Assembly: GCA_947600015.1 (NCBI GenBank)
Contig: CANQFX010000051.1
Coordinates: 1 to 8,568, forward strand
DNA from: an uncultured Bacilli bacterium
GTDB lineage: Bacteria > Bacillota_I > Bacilli_A > RF39 > UBA660
Length of the DNA stretch: 8,568 nt
Reading direction: 5' to 3'
Shown: positions 1 through 6,882 of the stretch, one piece after another
Numbering within the stretch: the first letter of the stretch is position 1
Layout: each line of letters starts with the position of its first letter
Notes under the pieces: generated by a model
Database searches by the model: none
What the model was told of the DNA's origin: nothing
What the model saw: the letters and a program-made list of their open reading frames with translations, nothing else
Program-made: the position numbers and the translations under genes

Positions 1-2877
1 AAAGTAAAAGAATCAAAAGAACAACTTGATCTTCAAATAAATGATTATGAAGAAAAGGTAAATGCTTTTGATAAAGAATTAAAAAGATTAAGAGAAACTC
101 TGCAGAAGGGAAAAGAGAAATCTTTTGGAGAGGGGAAAATATCAAGAGAAACGTTAGAAACACCAACTACTCCAAATCCTGAAACAGGAAAAACCCTAGA
201 AACACCAGAAAGTTTAGATAGTATTGTACAAGAAATGGGATTTGATAATTATAGTCAGTTTGAAGAATACATGAACTATTTAGAAACGAATAAAGCAACA
301 TTTGAAAACGCAATATATAAATTAGAACAAGAAAAGAAGCAGATAGAATATGAATATTTAATGCAAGAAGAAAGTTTTAGGGAATTTGGAAAAGAAAGAA
401 AAATTAATAAAGAAGAAATATTAAAAGAATTTACTAATCCAAGCGAAGTAATGGATTCGAGAAGTGATTTTGTAGAAGAATATAATAAAACGCATGAAGA
501 AAAAATCAGTGCCTTTGAATTATATGAGATATTAAAAGAAAATGGAATTGATTATGGAGTAGCGAAAGCATATGAAGAAGAATTTGCAGATTTAGCGGAG
601 GCATCAAAGACGAATCCTAATCTAGCCAATATGTATAATTATTTGTATGTAACCGAAGGGAAAGAGAAAGCAAATCAATATTTAGAAGATACAAGAGATA
701 CAATTAATCAACTGGCAGGAGAACAAAAAGCGAAAAAGTTTTTAGATTCTTTAAAAGATGATCCAGAAGGACTAGAGAAATTAAAGAATCATTTAAAAGT
801 TGGTGGAAAAGGATTAGGAGACGGGGTAGAATCCTTTGTTGATGGATTAGAAGCCTGGTTTGCCTCGGATGAGGTAAGAACAAGCGATGAATATGAAAGT
901 ATGTATTTATTACAAGCTTTGGCGAGTGAAAAAGAAAAAGAAGCATTAGGATTAATCACAGAAGGGAAGAGTAGTTCTAGTGTAATTGATTATACTGAGA
1001 ATTATGGAAAATTATTAGATTGGAATTATAAATTAAACCAAGGGATAGGAAATATGTTGCCAGCGATAGTATTATCTACGATGAATCCAACTTTAGGAAG
1101 CGTTAGTTTAGGAGTATCATCTGGAGGAAGTGCATACCATAGTGCAATAGTAGAAGGATATAGTACCCAAAAGGCAGTACTTTATGGAATATTCTCAGGG
1201 GCATCGGATGCAATATTGGAAAAAGCAGGAGGAATTATTGGTTTAGGAGATAACCCAGGCTCTAATTTTCTTGTGCGGATGTTCAAAGAAGGAGGACAAG
1301 AAGCGGTACAGGAATTATTTACCTCAGGAGTATTAGATTCGATTCTTTTGGGAAAAACAATCAATGTGGATGAGTTAACTGATGCGATGAAAGAATCCTT
1401 TATCATGGGGGCATTAGTTTCAGGGACAATTAATGGAGGTCAAAATTCTATTAGATTGATCGTAGATGGAGAATATCGGACTGTGACAATGGCAGAGATA
1501 AAAGATTTTGCAAGTTACATGTCAAAATCAAATCAAAATACATTATCAAGTAATGGAGCAGGATACTTTAATGCTATGTTTGACTATTTTAAAAGTAAGA
1601 AAGTCAATGAGAATTTACAGTTTGTTCAAAATGTGATTGATACAATTAATGCAGATCCTAGATTTGATGGAAGAGGAATGGAATATTTAGAATATTATTT
1701 ACAAACAGGAGATGCAAATGTGATTACATCTAAAAATAATTGTCGAGCATATATTACATCTTTATCTACTCAGGAATTACAACAATGTATTAATATGATT
1801 AAAGGAATCGATGTATCGATAAATACACCACAGATTCAAAAGGGTGCGGATCCATATGGAGGGGATCAAAGTTCACCTCTTAAATTATTTAAGAAAAAAA
1901 TTAAAGATAGGAATACAAAAATAAAATTAGAAAATATTGAATCTACGATAAGAGAGTACTATCCGAATTGTACGAAACAGCAAATAGAAGGAATTTTACA
2001 AGATATTTCAAACAGAGGGTGTTGCTATGTTAGGATGGCAAACTTTATTTTTGAACAACTAAATTACAATGATAATTTATTTTATGAAAAGTTTGGATTT
2101 CATATGATAAATGAAGATGGAACGCTGAATCATGACCAGTTAGTAGTAGATCTTTGGTGTAATATGCAAGGAAAAGTTCATTTTCAAACTGGAGGCTATA
2201 GACAAAAGCAATCTTTTAAAGATAATATAGAAGCTGCAAGAGTATTATTAGGGAAAGAATGTACAGATAGTTCTGAAGCTGTTCTAGCTTTAATAGAGAA
2301 TGGATATATGTTAGATGGATTGGATGATTATGGTAATTCAGTCGTATCGGGATTTGTAAAACAAAATATAGAAATATATGATACATATAACGAAATAGGA
2401 AAACAGTTATTGGGATATGATGCTCAAATAAATACCAAAGAAGAGTTAATGTCAAAATTGAGAGAAATCGGGATCGATGGAATGTTTTCAGCCGAAGCTC
2501 AATCGAATAAGTTTGTTAGTGCTGATGGATGTATGCAATGGATGACCAATTATTTTCAAAGTAAAGGAATTAATCTTGATTTACAGTTTGGTAGTATAGA
2601 GGAAGCAGATTATAATAGTACAGTACAGAAACTACAAGAAGCACTGCAAAATGGGTATTCTATTTCCGCAGATGCACCAGTTGGTTCAAATATTATGATG
2701 ACAGATGGCAGTCTTTTGGGATATACATCTGTTTCTGATTCAACAGCAGGACATGCTATGACATTGCGAGGAATTACAGAGAATGGTGATTTTTTAGTTT
2801 CTTCGTGGGGTAAAATATATACAGTACCAAAAGAGTATTGGAATAAACTTGATTTTATTACCGCAAAAATAGGGTAG
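1..2877 (+). CDS. Large polymorphic-toxin-like protein with C-terminal papain-like protease signature (5' partial)
   Basis: The frame is open from base 1, so the true start lies upstream; 958 residues are visible. An ATG at 235 lacks a Shine-Dalgarno and sits inside the reading frame, so it is not taken as the start. Residues 1-45 look coiled coil, 46-75 form a linker with repeated ETP/TP, and 78-345 are charged and helical. Residues about 351-480 are hydrophobic and Gly/Ser-rich, like the pre-toxin regions of large Bacillota toxins. Residues about 640-958 carry papain-like hallmarks: Cys674-Cys675-Tyr opening a helix, Gly-His918-Ala-Met, and Ser934-Ser-Trp936-Gly where papain has Asn-Ser-Trp-Gly. 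The protein is probably exported, with the C-terminal domain cleaving a target protein or acting as a related transferase or deamidase. The immunity-like gene 8 bases downstream and the WXG100 operon about 3.4 kb away support a secreted effector. T7SS export is inferred, since the targeting end is not visible. Confidence 0.62.
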   Translation, partial: KVKESKEQLDLQINDYEEKVNAFDKELKRLRETLQKGKEKSFGEGKISRETLETPTTPNPETGKTLETPESLDSIVQEMGFDNYSQFEEYMNYLETNKATFENAIYKLEQEKKQIEYEYLMQEESFREFGKERKINKEEILKEFTNPSEVMDSRSDFVEEYNKTHEEKISAFELYEILKENGIDYGVAKAYEEEFADLAEASKTNPNLANMYNYLYVTEGKEKANQYLEDTRDTINQLAGEQKAKKFLDSLKDDPEGLEKLKNHLKVGGKGLGDGVESFVDGLEAWFASDEVRTSDEYESMYLLQALASEKEKEALGLITEGKSSSSVIDYTENYGKLLDWNYKLNQGIGNMLPAIVLSTMNPTLGSVSLGVSSGGSAYHSAIVEGYSTQKAVLYGIFSGASDAILEKAGGIIGLGDNPGSNFLVRMFKEGGQEAVQELFTSGVLDSILLGKTINVDELTDAMKESFIMGALVSGTINGGQNSIRLIVDGEYRTVTMAEIKDFASYMSKSNQNTLSSNGAGYFNAMFDYFKSKKVNENLQFVQNVIDTINADPRFDGRGMEYLEYYLQTGDANVITSKNNCRAYITSLSTQELQQCINMIKGIDVSINTPQIQKGADPYGGDQSSPLKLFKKKIKDRNTKIKLENIESTIREYYPNCTKQQIEGILQDISNRGCCYVRMANFIFEQLNYNDNLFYEKFGFHMINEDGTLNHDQLVVDLWCNMQGKVHFQTGGYRQKQSFKDNIEAARVLLGKECTDSSEAVLALIENGYMLDGLDDYGNSVVSGFVKQNIEIYDTYNEIGKQLLGYDAQINTKEELMSKLREIGIDGMFSAEAQSNKFVSADGCMQWMTNYFQSKGINLDLQFGSIEEADYNSTVQKLQEALQNGYSISADAPVGSNIMMTDGSLLGYTSVSDSTAGHAMTLRGITENGDFLVSSWGKIYTVPKEYWNKLDFITAKIG

Positions 2878-2885
2878 GTGAAAAC

Positions 2886-3557
2886 ATGTTAGAGATATAC
2901 AAAATTAATCCAGCAATTGATATAAATAAAGCTAAGCAACATAACTTTGTTTTAGATAATCATTTAACTTTACAATATCTACAATTGCAAAAAAAATATT
3001 ATACTGTATTAGAAAGTGTTTTAATTGAAAAATTGGATTTATTATCCATTGAAAAGGCATTAGTAACAAGCCCTTACTTTAAGGATGCAGATTTACAACT
3101 AGAAAAGGAATTGTCCGTTGCTAATCTTAAATTAAAGTATTTTTTTATTAGAAATTATCTTAATATTGAGAATTTAACACAAGAGCAAATTGAAGTGTTA
3201 CAAGAAGAATCAAATTATAATGTGTTGAAAGAACTGGTTGAAACAACTTATCAAAATGTGATTGAAGTTCATCATTGGTTTGGAGAGGAAATAAAACATG
3301 GCAAGGTTTTGTATGATTATGATGCAGAAGAATATTTCAAGGAAAATACTTCGCTAGTATTAGGATTTGCCCATGATAAATATCATACGGTAATCGAAGA
3401 TGATAAATGGGAAGAGTATTCCATAGGATTGGATGATTTATTAGAACAAGTGTATAGAAAAATTAAAGAAAAAGCCAAAGAACAATTACCATGTAAAATA
3501 GAATTTATTGAGTATACAAACTTTGATGATTACCAATATAATAAAATAGCAAAATAA
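2886..3557 (+). CDS. Putative immunity protein for the upstream toxin
   Basis: The protein has 223 residues with no signal peptide or membrane segment, so it should be cytosolic. It is rich in Glu, Lys, Leu, Ile and Tyr and predicted mostly helical, with long amphipathic stretches around residues 30-130. A second region holds HHWFGEEIKHGK (about 139-150) and a Tyr/Asp-rich stretch. I recognise no named family. The Shine-Dalgarno AGGTGA overlaps the stop codon of the preceding gene and the ATG follows 8 bases after that stop, so the two are almost certainly co-transcribed and translationally linked. That spacing, the size and the solubility are typical of the immunity partner of a polymorphic toxin, which would bind and block the protease-like domain inside the producing cell. 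The function rests on position alone. A strong hairpin terminator follows 40 bases after the stop. Confidence 0.6.
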   Translation: MLEIYKINPAIDINKAKQHNFVLDNHLTLQYLQLQKKYYTVLESVLIEKLDLLSIEKALVTSPYFKDADLQLEKELSVANLKLKYFFIRNYLNIENLTQEQIEVLQEESNYNVLKELVETTYQNVIEVHHWFGEEIKHGKVLYDYDAEEYFKENTSLVLGFAHDKYHTVIEDDKWEEYSIGLDDLLEQVYRKIKEKAKEQLPCKIEFIEYTNFDDYQYNKIAK

Positions 3558-3596
3558 ATTGATTCTGTTAATGCTATATGGTATTTATGTAAATTA

Positions 3597-3629
3597 AAAA
3601 AAATATGATGATGAAAATCATATTTTTTT
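3597..3629. terminator. Bidirectional terminator between convergent genes
   Basis: A 13-bp perfect stem pairs 3597-3609 with 3617-3629 around a 7-base loop (GATGAAA). The arms start with seven A and end with seven T, so each strand has a U-tract at the end of the hairpin. It lies between the convergent immunity-like gene and the rodA-like gene and can serve both. Confidence 0.85.
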
Positions 3630-3653
3630 AATGGTTATTTTTAATGGTTATTT
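3625..3653. repeat. Short tandem direct repeat, 13-base period
   Basis: The 16-base string TTTTTAATGGTTATTT occurs at 3625-3640 and again at 3638-3653, overlapping by three bases. It joins the terminator's T-tract to the last codon and stop of the minus-strand rodA-like gene. It looks like a slippage duplication in AT-rich DNA and changes no protein other than sitting at the stop codon. Confidence 0.7.
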
Positions 3654-4775
3654 ATATTTATATTTTCTAGTTTTTTCCATAGAGATGTTAAGAATAATTC
3701 CTGCGATTAACATATAAGAAAGAAGACTAGATCCTCCATAAGAGATAAAAGGGAGTGTAATTCCGGTAATAGGAAGAATTCCTACGGTCATTCCAATATT
3801 TTGAATTTGTTGGAAAACAAGCATTCCTGCAATTCCTGCTAGAATAAATTTATCTGTATCTAATATTTTTTTTCTGGCTAAAAGAATAATTTGAACATCA
3901 AGATAAATAATGGTTCCTAATAAAATGATAACTCCTAATAATCCAAAATTAGAAGCAAAAACAGCAAAAATAAAGTCAGTAGATGCCTCTGGGAAATATA
4001 TTGGAGTTTGATTAAAACCGTGACCAAAAAATCCAGAAGAACCAATCGCAGCTAAAGCATTTTCTAGTTGCAGTCCAGAACCGTTTTGCCAATCAAAAAT
4101 ACGATCTAGTCGGTAATAGATAGAACTACCAAATAAACGAATGAATAACTCTTCTTTATAAAAGTAAAGACCTAAAATAGTACCAATCGTAAGAATTAAA
4201 AAAAGTCCTGCTCCTAAAAACCATCGAATTCGAATCCCAGAGGCAAACATCATAACAAAATAAATGATAAGATAAATAATTACTGCTCCTGTATCTGGTT
4301 GTAGAAAGGTTAAAATAGATGGAATTAATACGATTCCTAATGTTTTTAATATAAAGATAAATTCTTCTTTTATGGTTGGATTATCATAGTCACTTCGAAA
4401 ATTATGAATCATGGTTGCTAGAACTAACATCAAAAATATTTTCATAAACTCACTGGGTTGAATACTTCCAATTCCAGGGATGGTAAACCAACATTTACTA
4501 TTATTGATAGGGGTACCAAAGAAAAGAAGACCAAGTAGTAAAATATTTCCTAAAATATATAAAAACCATGCATGACGATATAAATATTCATTTTTTAAAC
4601 GAATGAGTATGAAAACTAAAAATCCTCCAATGATATACCAAACCGTTTGTTTTAAAGCAAGGTTTCCTAAACTTTGTGATGTATAGGTTTTGGCACTATA
4701 AATTGTAATAATACTAATGATAGAAAGTAAAAAAATTGGAATTAGGATTTTTAAATTTAATTTTAATTTGTTCAT
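3648..4775 (-). CDS. rodA: RodA/FtsW-family (SEDS) peptidoglycan glycosyltransferase, RodA-like
   Basis: This 375-residue polytopic membrane protein has about ten hydrophobic segments, the usual SEDS length and topology. Visible family motifs are IQPSEFMKI (105-113), LQPDTGA (158-164), PEASTDFIF (262-270) and the C-terminal LPFISYGGSSLL (341-352). Asp267 in the TDFIF motif matches the essential catalytic aspartate of SEDS proteins. SEDS enzymes polymerise lipid II into glycan strands with a class B penicillin-binding protein. The stretch NIGMTVGILPITGITLPF reads as RodA (elongation) rather than FtsW or SpoVE, but without the partner PBP nearby this remains a motif call. The ATG is preceded by GAGGGA at 5 bases and an extended -10 box further up. 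It is a single-gene unit, convergent with the immunity-like gene and divergent from the small gene to its right. Confidence 0.9.
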   Translation of the reverse strand: MNKLKLNLKILIPIFLLSIISIITIYSAKTYTSQSLGNLALKQTVWYIIGGFLVFILIRLKNEYLYRHAWFLYILGNILLLGLLFFGTPINNSKCWFTIPGIGSIQPSEFMKIFLMLVLATMIHNFRSDYDNPTIKEEFIFILKTLGIVLIPSILTFLQPDTGAVIIYLIIYFVMMFASGIRIRWFLGAGLFLILTIGTILGLYFYKEELFIRLFGSSIYYRLDRIFDWQNGSGLQLENALAAIGSSGFFGHGFNQTPIYFPEASTDFIFAVFASNFGLLGVIILLGTIIYLDVQIILLARKKILDTDKFILAGIAGMLVFQQIQNIGMTVGILPITGITLPFISYGGSSLLSYMLIAGIILNISMEKTRKYKYK

Positions 4776-4794
4776 AATGATCCCTCACTTTTAT

Positions 4795-4803
4795 ATTATA
4801 CCA
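4795..4803 (-). promoter_or_regulatory. Extended -10 promoter for the rodA-like gene
   Basis: On the minus strand the bases read TGGTATAAT, a perfect -10 box with the TGn extension. No good -35 lies 16-18 bases upstream, as is common for extended -10 promoters. The start site would fall near 4788, giving a leader of roughly a dozen bases that just includes the GAGGGA ribosome binding site at 4781-4786. Confidence 0.6.
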
Positions 4804-4857
4804 AAAACAAGCAATTTTTATATCTAAAATTCATAAAATATAAAAAGGAGAAAAATT

Positions 4858-5163
4858 ATGAAAAAATTACCAAGAGTTTATCAAAATATCATTGATAAAA
4901 AAATTACGAATAATAAAGAAGTATGTTATTTAAAAAATGAAGAGGAAAGAAAAGATGACTCTGTATTAGAAGGAAATATAGAAGCAACATTAGATCAAAT
5001 CTTTAGTGGAATGGGTTATTCTTATAATATTCCTATTATCATTTCTACCGATAAAAAAATATATCATACGAGTTTAATAGCAAAAACGAATCAACATGTT
5101 GTTACATTAGATAATGATATTATAATGATTAAAGACATTAAAAAGATTGAATTTGATTCATAA
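4858..5163 (+). CDS. Small conserved-looking protein of unknown function
   Basis: The protein has 101 residues and no signal peptide or membrane span. The N terminus (1-25) is basic (KKLPRVYQNIIDKK), residues 26-45 are acidic and helical, and residues 55-101 alternate hydrophobic and polar positions as in beta strands. These read IPIIIST, KIYHTSLIAKT, HVVTLDNDIIMI and IKKIEFD. The C-terminal half could be a small beta-barrel of the SH3 or Sm type, but that is a guess from the strand pattern. AAAAGGAG lies about 7 bases before the ATG, a clear ribosome binding site. It is transcribed divergently from the rodA-like gene across an 82-base gap and followed at once by a hairpin terminator, so it is probably a single-gene unit. 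I do not recognise a named family. Confidence 0.75.
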   Translation: MKKLPRVYQNIIDKKITNNKEVCYLKNEEERKDDSVLEGNIEATLDQIFSGMGYSYNIPIIISTDKKIYHTSLIAKTNQHVVTLDNDIIMIKDIKKIEFDS

Positions 5164-5164
5164 A

Positions 5165-5189
5165 AAAAACGAATTTTTTTTTCGTTTTT
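5165..5189 (+). terminator. Hairpin terminator of the small unknown gene
   Basis: A 9-bp stem pairs AAAAACGAA (5165-5173) with TTCGTTTTT (5181-5189) around a loop of seven T. It begins two bases after the stop codon. The U-run is part of the 3' arm, so it is weaker than the next hairpin, which can act as a backup. Confidence 0.65.
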
Positions 5190-5200
5190 ATGAACATAAT

Positions 5201-5226
5201 AAAATTCTAGGGATTCCTAGAATTTT
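5201..5226. terminator. Bidirectional terminator ending the spore coat operon
   Basis: A perfect 11-bp stem (5201-5211 with 5216-5226) has core CTAGG/CCTAG, a GATT loop and AAAA/TTTT ends. It starts three bases beyond the stop of the minus-strand coat gene. Read on that strand it is followed by a short T-rich stretch. On the plus strand it backs up the hairpin at 5165-5189. Confidence 0.85.
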
Positions 5227-5228
5227 TG

Positions 5229-5633
5229 TTAGCAAACATCGATAAAAGTATCAGCTAAGCAACGAATTGCTCCAACGCAATTTAAATCGATTGTAGCAAA
5301 ATCATTGGTACTAACATATCCATTGGTAGTTTCATCAAAAGCTAAAATTCTACATGTGCAGCAACAATCATCAAGTGCTTCTACACGAAAAACGCTAGAA
5401 GTATTTGTTGTACCATTTAAAGTATAAGGAAAACTCCAAGGGTTTCCAGTACAGCAATTATATAGAGTAATAGGTCTTGTGTTGTAGCAAATACTATTGC
5501 ATACTGGGCCTAAATAGGGTTTATCACATCCTGCATAACTTTCATTATCAAAATTTTGATTTTGAAGCATTAAGATTTTTCCTAAAATTTCTGAGATGCA
5601 ACCACAATTTTTTTGTTCTTTTTCATTACACAT
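5229..5633 (-). CDS. CotY/CotZ-like Cys-rich spore coat protein (copy 1)
   Basis: This protein of 134 residues has 15 cysteines, including CC (60-61) and CCCTC (90-94). The signature of the CotY/CotZ coat family is present: TSSVFRVEALDDC (78-90) and ATIDLNCVGAIRC (113-125). These match the FFRVE...SCATL and VDLDCFCAINC segments of Bacillus CotZ. CotY/CotZ proteins form disulfide-crosslinked lattices in the outer coat, crust or exosporium of the spore. A shared block with its neighbour, CDKPYLGPVCNSICYNTR (36-53), marks the two as paralogs. The start is firm: AAAGGAGG lies 7 bases before the ATG, in the 16-base gap after the upstream gene's stop. It is the second gene of a two-gene operon ending in a strong terminator. 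Expression is expected late in sporulation in the mother cell, though no sigma-K site is evident. Confidence 0.85.
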   Translation of the reverse strand: MCNEKEQKNCGCISEILGKILMLQNQNFDNESYAGCDKPYLGPVCNSICYNTRPITLYNCCTGNPWSFPYTLNGTTNTSSVFRVEALDDCCCTCRILAFDETTNGYVSTNDFATIDLNCVGAIRCLADTFIDVC

Positions 5634-5649
5634 AAGAAAACCTCCTTTC

Positions 5650-6036
5650 TTATAAACATAAATTTTCTACTACTACATCAGAAATACATTGGATCGCACA
5701 AATGCAATCAAGTGATACTGTAATTGTTTGATTTGTTGATGTATAAGTTCCATTTTCTTCACTTAAGATTAAAAGGATTGCACAATCATCAAATACTTTT
5801 TCTACACGGAAGAAAGAACTTGTTTGTATAGTTTCTTGGTTTGTATAAGTAGTAGTAAAAATGCTACCATCTTTTTTATATAACGTAATAACTCTTGTGT
5901 TATAGCAAATACTATTTATTGTAGGACCTAAGAAAGGTTTGGTACATCCATCTTCTAGACAACACTTATTTTGAGAATTCTTTTGTAGTAAGCAAATTAA
6001 TTTTAGTAAATTTTTAATACAGCGATTACTTCTCAT
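5650..6036 (-). CDS. CotY/CotZ-like Cys-rich spore coat protein (copy 2)
   Basis: This protein of 128 residues has 11 cysteines. It carries the CotY/CotZ hallmarks TSSFFRVEKVFDDC (72-85) and TVSLDCICAIQC (106-117), plus the block CTKPFLGPTINSICYNTR (31-48) shared with the downstream paralog. It should assemble into the outer spore layer through disulfides, possibly co-assembling with its neighbour. B. subtilis cotY and cotZ are likewise adjacent paralogs. The ATG at 6036 is chosen over a GTG at 6045 because the Shine-Dalgarno GAGGTG (6043-6048) lies 6 bases before the ATG and would overlap the GTG. It is the first gene of the coat operon, divergent from the WXG100 operon. Compared with Bacillus CotZ (about 150 residues) it is short, mainly at the N terminus. 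Confidence 0.85.
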   Translation of the reverse strand: MRSNRCIKNLLKLICLLQKNSQNKCCLEDGCTKPFLGPTINSICYNTRVITLYKKDGSIFTTTYTNQETIQTSSFFRVEKVFDDCAILLILSEENGTYTSTNQTITVSLDCICAIQCISDVVVENLCL

Positions 6037-6089
6037 TGTCTCCACCTCTTTATCTATTTCTAATATAAGTTATTCAAAACTTTTTATTT

Positions 6090-6105
6090 GGTGTTTATAA
6101 ACACC
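6090..6105. promoter_or_regulatory. Perfect 16-bp palindrome, operator-like
   Basis: GGTGTTTATAAACACC is its own reverse complement, with no spacer. It lies 54 bases upstream of the coat-gene start and 82 bases before the WXG100-operon -35. On the plus strand a TATAAT follows at 6108-6113. This is the expected form of a site for a dimeric repressor or activator. The regulator is unknown. A terminator is unlikely, because there is no loop or U-tract and no gene ends here. Confidence 0.5.
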
Positions 6106-6186
6106 TATATAATTTTATGCAGAAAAAGAAGAAAAAGAAGGAATCTATAAAGAAATGTAAAAAAGTGTATAGACTTTGAAAACAAC

Positions 6187-6216
6187 TTGCAATATAAGGA
6201 ATAGAAAGTTTATAAT
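6187..6216 (+). promoter_or_regulatory. Sigma-A-type promoter of the WXG100 operon
   Basis: The -35 is TTGCAA (6187-6192), four of six consensus bases, and the -10 is a perfect TATAAT (6211-6216), with an 18-base spacer. Transcription would start near 6223, leaving a leader of about 60 bases before the first gene. A vegetative-type promoter means the secretion cargo operon is not obviously tied to sporulation, unlike its divergent neighbour. Confidence 0.65.
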
Positions 6217-6270
6217 AAATATATAAGGATATGGGTTCGGATGTAGAATGAAATATTCTTATGATAATAA

Positions 6271-6279
6271 GGGAGGTGA
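6271..6279 (+). promoter_or_regulatory. Ribosome binding site that fixes the first WXG100 start
   Basis: GGGAGGTGA is a near-perfect Shine-Dalgarno placed for the ATG at 6284. It rules out the in-frame ATG at 6248, which has no such site and would put this sequence inside the coding region. Confidence 0.85.
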
Positions 6280-6283
6280 AAGA

Positions 6284-6592
6284 ATGGATACAACCAATTA
6301 TAGTAAAGTAGCAATGGAAGAATTAAGTAGTAATATTGCTACCAAAAAAGAAGAATTTAATAGTCTAATTGAATCTTTGTCTGCAAGTATTAGTAATATG
6401 CATAATTATTGGGTAGAAGGTGATACAAATGCAGAAGCAGTATACACTAGTCTACTTGAACAATTTAATCAGTTTAAGGCGGATTTAAATGAAGGATATG
6501 AACTAATGTCCCAATATGAAGCTAGAGTAAATGATCAAATTGAAAGATATAAACAGGCAGAACAACAAGCATTAAATTCTATTAATGGATAA
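6284..6592 (+). CDS. WXG100/ESAT-6-like small secreted protein 1
   Basis: The protein has 102 residues, all helical, with no signal peptide. Its layout is two long helices (about 6-39 and 48-98) joined by a turn holding Trp43 and Gly46. The motif reads YWVEG, so Trp and Gly are two residues apart instead of one, a mild departure from canonical WXG. WXG100 proteins form helical-hairpin dimers, are secreted by the FtsK/SpoIIIE-type ATPase of T7SS, and often accompany a larger cargo. The next gene encodes a second hairpin with its Trp also at position 43, so the pair may form a heterodimer. It is the first gene of the operon, 14 bases before the next. The longer reading from 6248 is rejected because of the ribosome binding site. 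Confidence 0.8.
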   Translation: MDTTNYSKVAMEELSSNIATKKEEFNSLIESLSASISNMHNYWVEGDTNAEAVYTSLLEQFNQFKADLNEGYELMSQYEARVNDQIERYKQAEQQALNSING

Positions 6593-6606
6593 GAAAGGAG
6601 AAGAAT

Positions 6607-6879
6607 ATGGCATTTAATTACGGAGAATTAACAAGAATTCAAAATGATATTATTGCTGATACGGATCGTCTAGAAGCAAACTTAAAAGATTTTTCTGCAC
6701 TTATTAATGAAAATGTTAATAACAGTCAAGTATGGCAAGGTACTTCATCTGTTGATTTTAAGTCAAAGTGGGATGAATTTGAACAAGAAAAATTTCCACA
6801 ATATAAATCTCATTTTAATAAAGAGATTAATAACGTAGGAGATTCGATTGCAGCATGGAGTCAATCTGAAGGACAATAA
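6607..6879 (+). CDS. WXG100/ESAT-6-like small secreted protein 2
   Basis: The protein has 90 residues, helical, with no signal peptide. A canonical WXG motif, Trp43-Gln-Gly45, sits in the turn between helix 1 (about 5-38) and helix 2 (about 47-82), with the usual small residues after it (TSSVDF). This length and motif position are those of the WXG100 superfamily, secreted through T7SS. AAAGGAG lies 6 bases before the ATG. It follows the first WXG100-like gene by 14 bases, so a heterodimer like EsxA/EsxB or a Lap-type partner pair is likely. The C-terminal tail (SIAAWSQSEGQ) shows no clear YxxxD/E export signal, so the partner or the large cargo may provide it. Two RNA hairpins begin three bases after its stop. 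Confidence 0.85.
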   Translation: MAFNYGELTRIQNDIIADTDRLEANLKDFSALINENVNNSQVWQGTSSVDFKSKWDEFEQEKFPQYKSHFNKEINNVGDSIAAWSQSEGQ

Positions 6880-6882
6880 AAT

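Larger units (their letters stand above)
6037..6283. other. Divergent intergenic region between coat and WXG100 operons
   Basis: These 247 bases hold, from left to right, the coat-gene ribosome binding site, a perfect 16-bp palindrome (6090-6105), a TATAAT (6108-6113), a homopurine tract (6121-6143), the WXG100-operon promoter (6187-6216) and a leader of about 60 bases. No convincing sigma-E or sigma-K promoter was seen for the coat operon: a CATAAAATTA string on the minus strand (about 6110-6119) is one base off the sigma-K -10 and lacks the AC at -35. Confidence 0.7.

Noticed and set aside
704..946. Minus-strand frame rich in Leu and His inside the large toxin gene
   Set aside because: It is a shadow of the plus-strand coding region with implausible composition; the same holds for minus-strand frames at 1182-1406 and 2216-2455.
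1050..1440. Hydrophobic glycine-rich stretch as true membrane helices of a channel or transporter
   Set aside because: Segments are short and broken by Gly, Ser and charged residues; this fits the pre-toxin region of large secreted toxins better than a polytopic membrane protein.
3625..3653. Direct repeat as the start of a CRISPR array or an attachment site
   Set aside because: There are only two overlapping copies with a 13-base period in AT-rich DNA, and no spacers, integrase or tRNA gene nearby.
6117..6179. Lysine-rich 20-residue reading frame in the divergent gap
   Set aside because: It has no ribosome binding site and arises from a homopurine GAA/AAG tract; there is no sign of selection on codons.
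6248..6283. Twelve-codon N-terminal extension of the first WXG100 protein from the ATG at 6248
   Set aside because: A near-perfect Shine-Dalgarno lies within it and is correctly spaced for the ATG at 6284; the 6248 ATG has none.
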